Assembly (NCBI RefSeq): GCF_000159635.1
Contig: NZ_GG667192.1
Span: 317,003-376,487, forward strand
DNA length: 59,485 nucleotides
Source of the DNA: Corynebacterium lipophiloflavum DSM 44291
GTDB taxonomy: Bacteria > Actinomycetota > Actinomycetes > Mycobacteriales > Mycobacteriaceae
Direction: 5' to 3'
A program made the position numbers and the translations under genes. Below are positions 58,842 to 59,485 of the stretch, piece by piece (the stretch's first letter is position 1; the number at the start of each line of letters is the position of its first letter). The notes beneath the pieces are model-generated. The model was not told where the DNA came from. It was given only the letters and a program-made list of their open reading frames with translations, and made no database searches.

Positions 58842-59485
58842 TGAGGGGAGGCCACCTGCGCCTGCGCGTTGCCCGCGACGGGTCCGGCAGGAGTTTTGCG
58901 GCGCAGCAGGAGTTCTCCGGCGCGCTGCGGGTGATCCGCCCGCACTACCTCGACGACTCCGGCCAGGTCACCTACACCGTGATCAACCCCGGCGGGGCGT
59001 ACTTCGGCGCGGATTCCTACTCGCTGGCCTTCGACGTCGAGGACGCCGCCTCGCTGCTGGTGACCACCCAGTCGGCCACGAAGGTCTACCGCACCCCGCA
59101 AGGCCCGGCCCTGCAGCGGATGCGGGTGACCGTGGGGCGCGATGCGACGTTCGAGTACCTGCCCGACCAGCTCATCGTCTACCGCGAGGGCACCTACCGC
59201 CAGGAGTCCGTGGTGGTGATCGAGCCTTCATCGCGGCTGGTGATGGGGGAGATCGTCACACCGGGGTGGTCGCCGGAGGGCACCGGGTTTGGCTTCGACG
59301 AGCTGCGGATGCGCACCGAGCTGCGGCTCTCCACTGATGGTAGGGAGGTGCCGTTCGCCGTGGACAACTTGCGGCTCATCCCGGCCGCCGGCGACCTCGG
59401 CATGGGAGTGATGGAGGGCTACACCCACAGCGGGCAGCTCATCGTCGCTGGCCCGCAGCTCGCCTCGCATGCCGACGCCTTAGCC
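58841..59485 (+). CDS. ureD: urease accessory protein UreD (partial, cut by window end)
   Basis: The reading frame is open from ATG 58841 to the last base of the window, 215 codons with no stop. Conserved features include PHYLDDSGQVTYTVINPGG, TTQSATKVYRTP, EYLPDQLIVYREG and GEIVTPGW. The family is about 270-290 residues, so roughly a quarter is missing. The ATG overlaps the ureG stop (TGATG arrangement). Confidence 0.93.
   Translation, partial: MRGGHLRLRVARDGSGRSFAAQQEFSGALRVIRPHYLDDSGQVTYTVINPGGAYFGADSYSLAFDVEDAASLLVTTQSATKVYRTPQGPALQRMRVTVGRDATFEYLPDQLIVYREGTYRQESVVVIEPSSRLVMGEIVTPGWSPEGTGFGFDELRMRTELRLSTDGREVPFAVDNLRLIPAAGDLGMGVMEGYTHSGQLIVAGPQLASHADALA

Overview
This window is about 59.5 kb of G+C-rich chromosomal DNA from an actinobacterium, almost certainly a Corynebacterium. 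The clues are the ileS T-box leader, the his cluster interrupted by a 62-aa membrane protein and an MFS transporter, a TIGR02234 gene next to a trpC homologue followed by lgt and pyk, a fused pabAB, urease order ABCEFGD, the TreY/TreZ trehalose pathway, and many leaderless promoters. I can place it to genus, not to species. No rRNA, tRNA, transposase, phage gene or CRISPR array was recognised.

Layout. 1-5.9 kb: ileS with its T-box leader, dinB, convergent ansA. 5.9-11.6 kb: an Mtb12-like lipoprotein, a 112-bp tandem repeat array, an ABC-F ATPase with a lipoprotein gene, then lspA-rluD-small exported protein. 11.6-15.4 kb: a MacA/MacB-like tripartite transporter. 15.4-22.3 kb: dnaE, a secreted anchored protein, ilvA. 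22.3-33.4 kb: glycogen/trehalose and stress genes (treZ, treY, glgX), a YigZ protein, an S4 protein, a small alarmone synthetase directly after treY, and an exonuclease-BRCT protein directly after glgX. 33.5-36.5 kb: a TetR regulator, a lipoprotein/membrane protein pair and a YbjN protein. 37.0-45.0 kb: histidine biosynthesis (hisD-hisC-hisB-small-MFS, then hisH-hisA-impA-hisF-hisI). 45.2-46.0 kb: a lower-G+C pair of unknown small membrane proteins. 46.2-50.3 kb: the TIGR02234 gene, a trpC-like gene that has lost catalytic residues, lgt, pyk. 50.4-54.4 kb: a zinc alcohol dehydrogenase, pabC, pabAB. 54.6 kb to the end: ureA-B-C-E-F-G-D, with ureD cut by the window edge.

Most of the window is core metabolism. 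TreZ and TreY make trehalose from the maltodextrin/glycogen pool that GlgX debranches. The his genes lack only hisG, hisE and hisN, which must lie elsewhere. PabAB and PabC make p-aminobenzoate for folate. The urease cluster carries structural, nickel-delivery and GTPase subunits. Lgt and LspA are the first and second enzymes of lipoprotein maturation, and several lipoprotein substrates are present.

The least explained parts are the intergenic ones: four unrelated families of palindromic repeats (3.5/25.4 kb, 6.6 kb, 36.7 kb, 45.0 kb), a perfect 10-bp inverted repeat lying over a start codon at 29.8 kb, the low-G+C gene pair at 45.2-46.0 kb, and the degenerate trpC.
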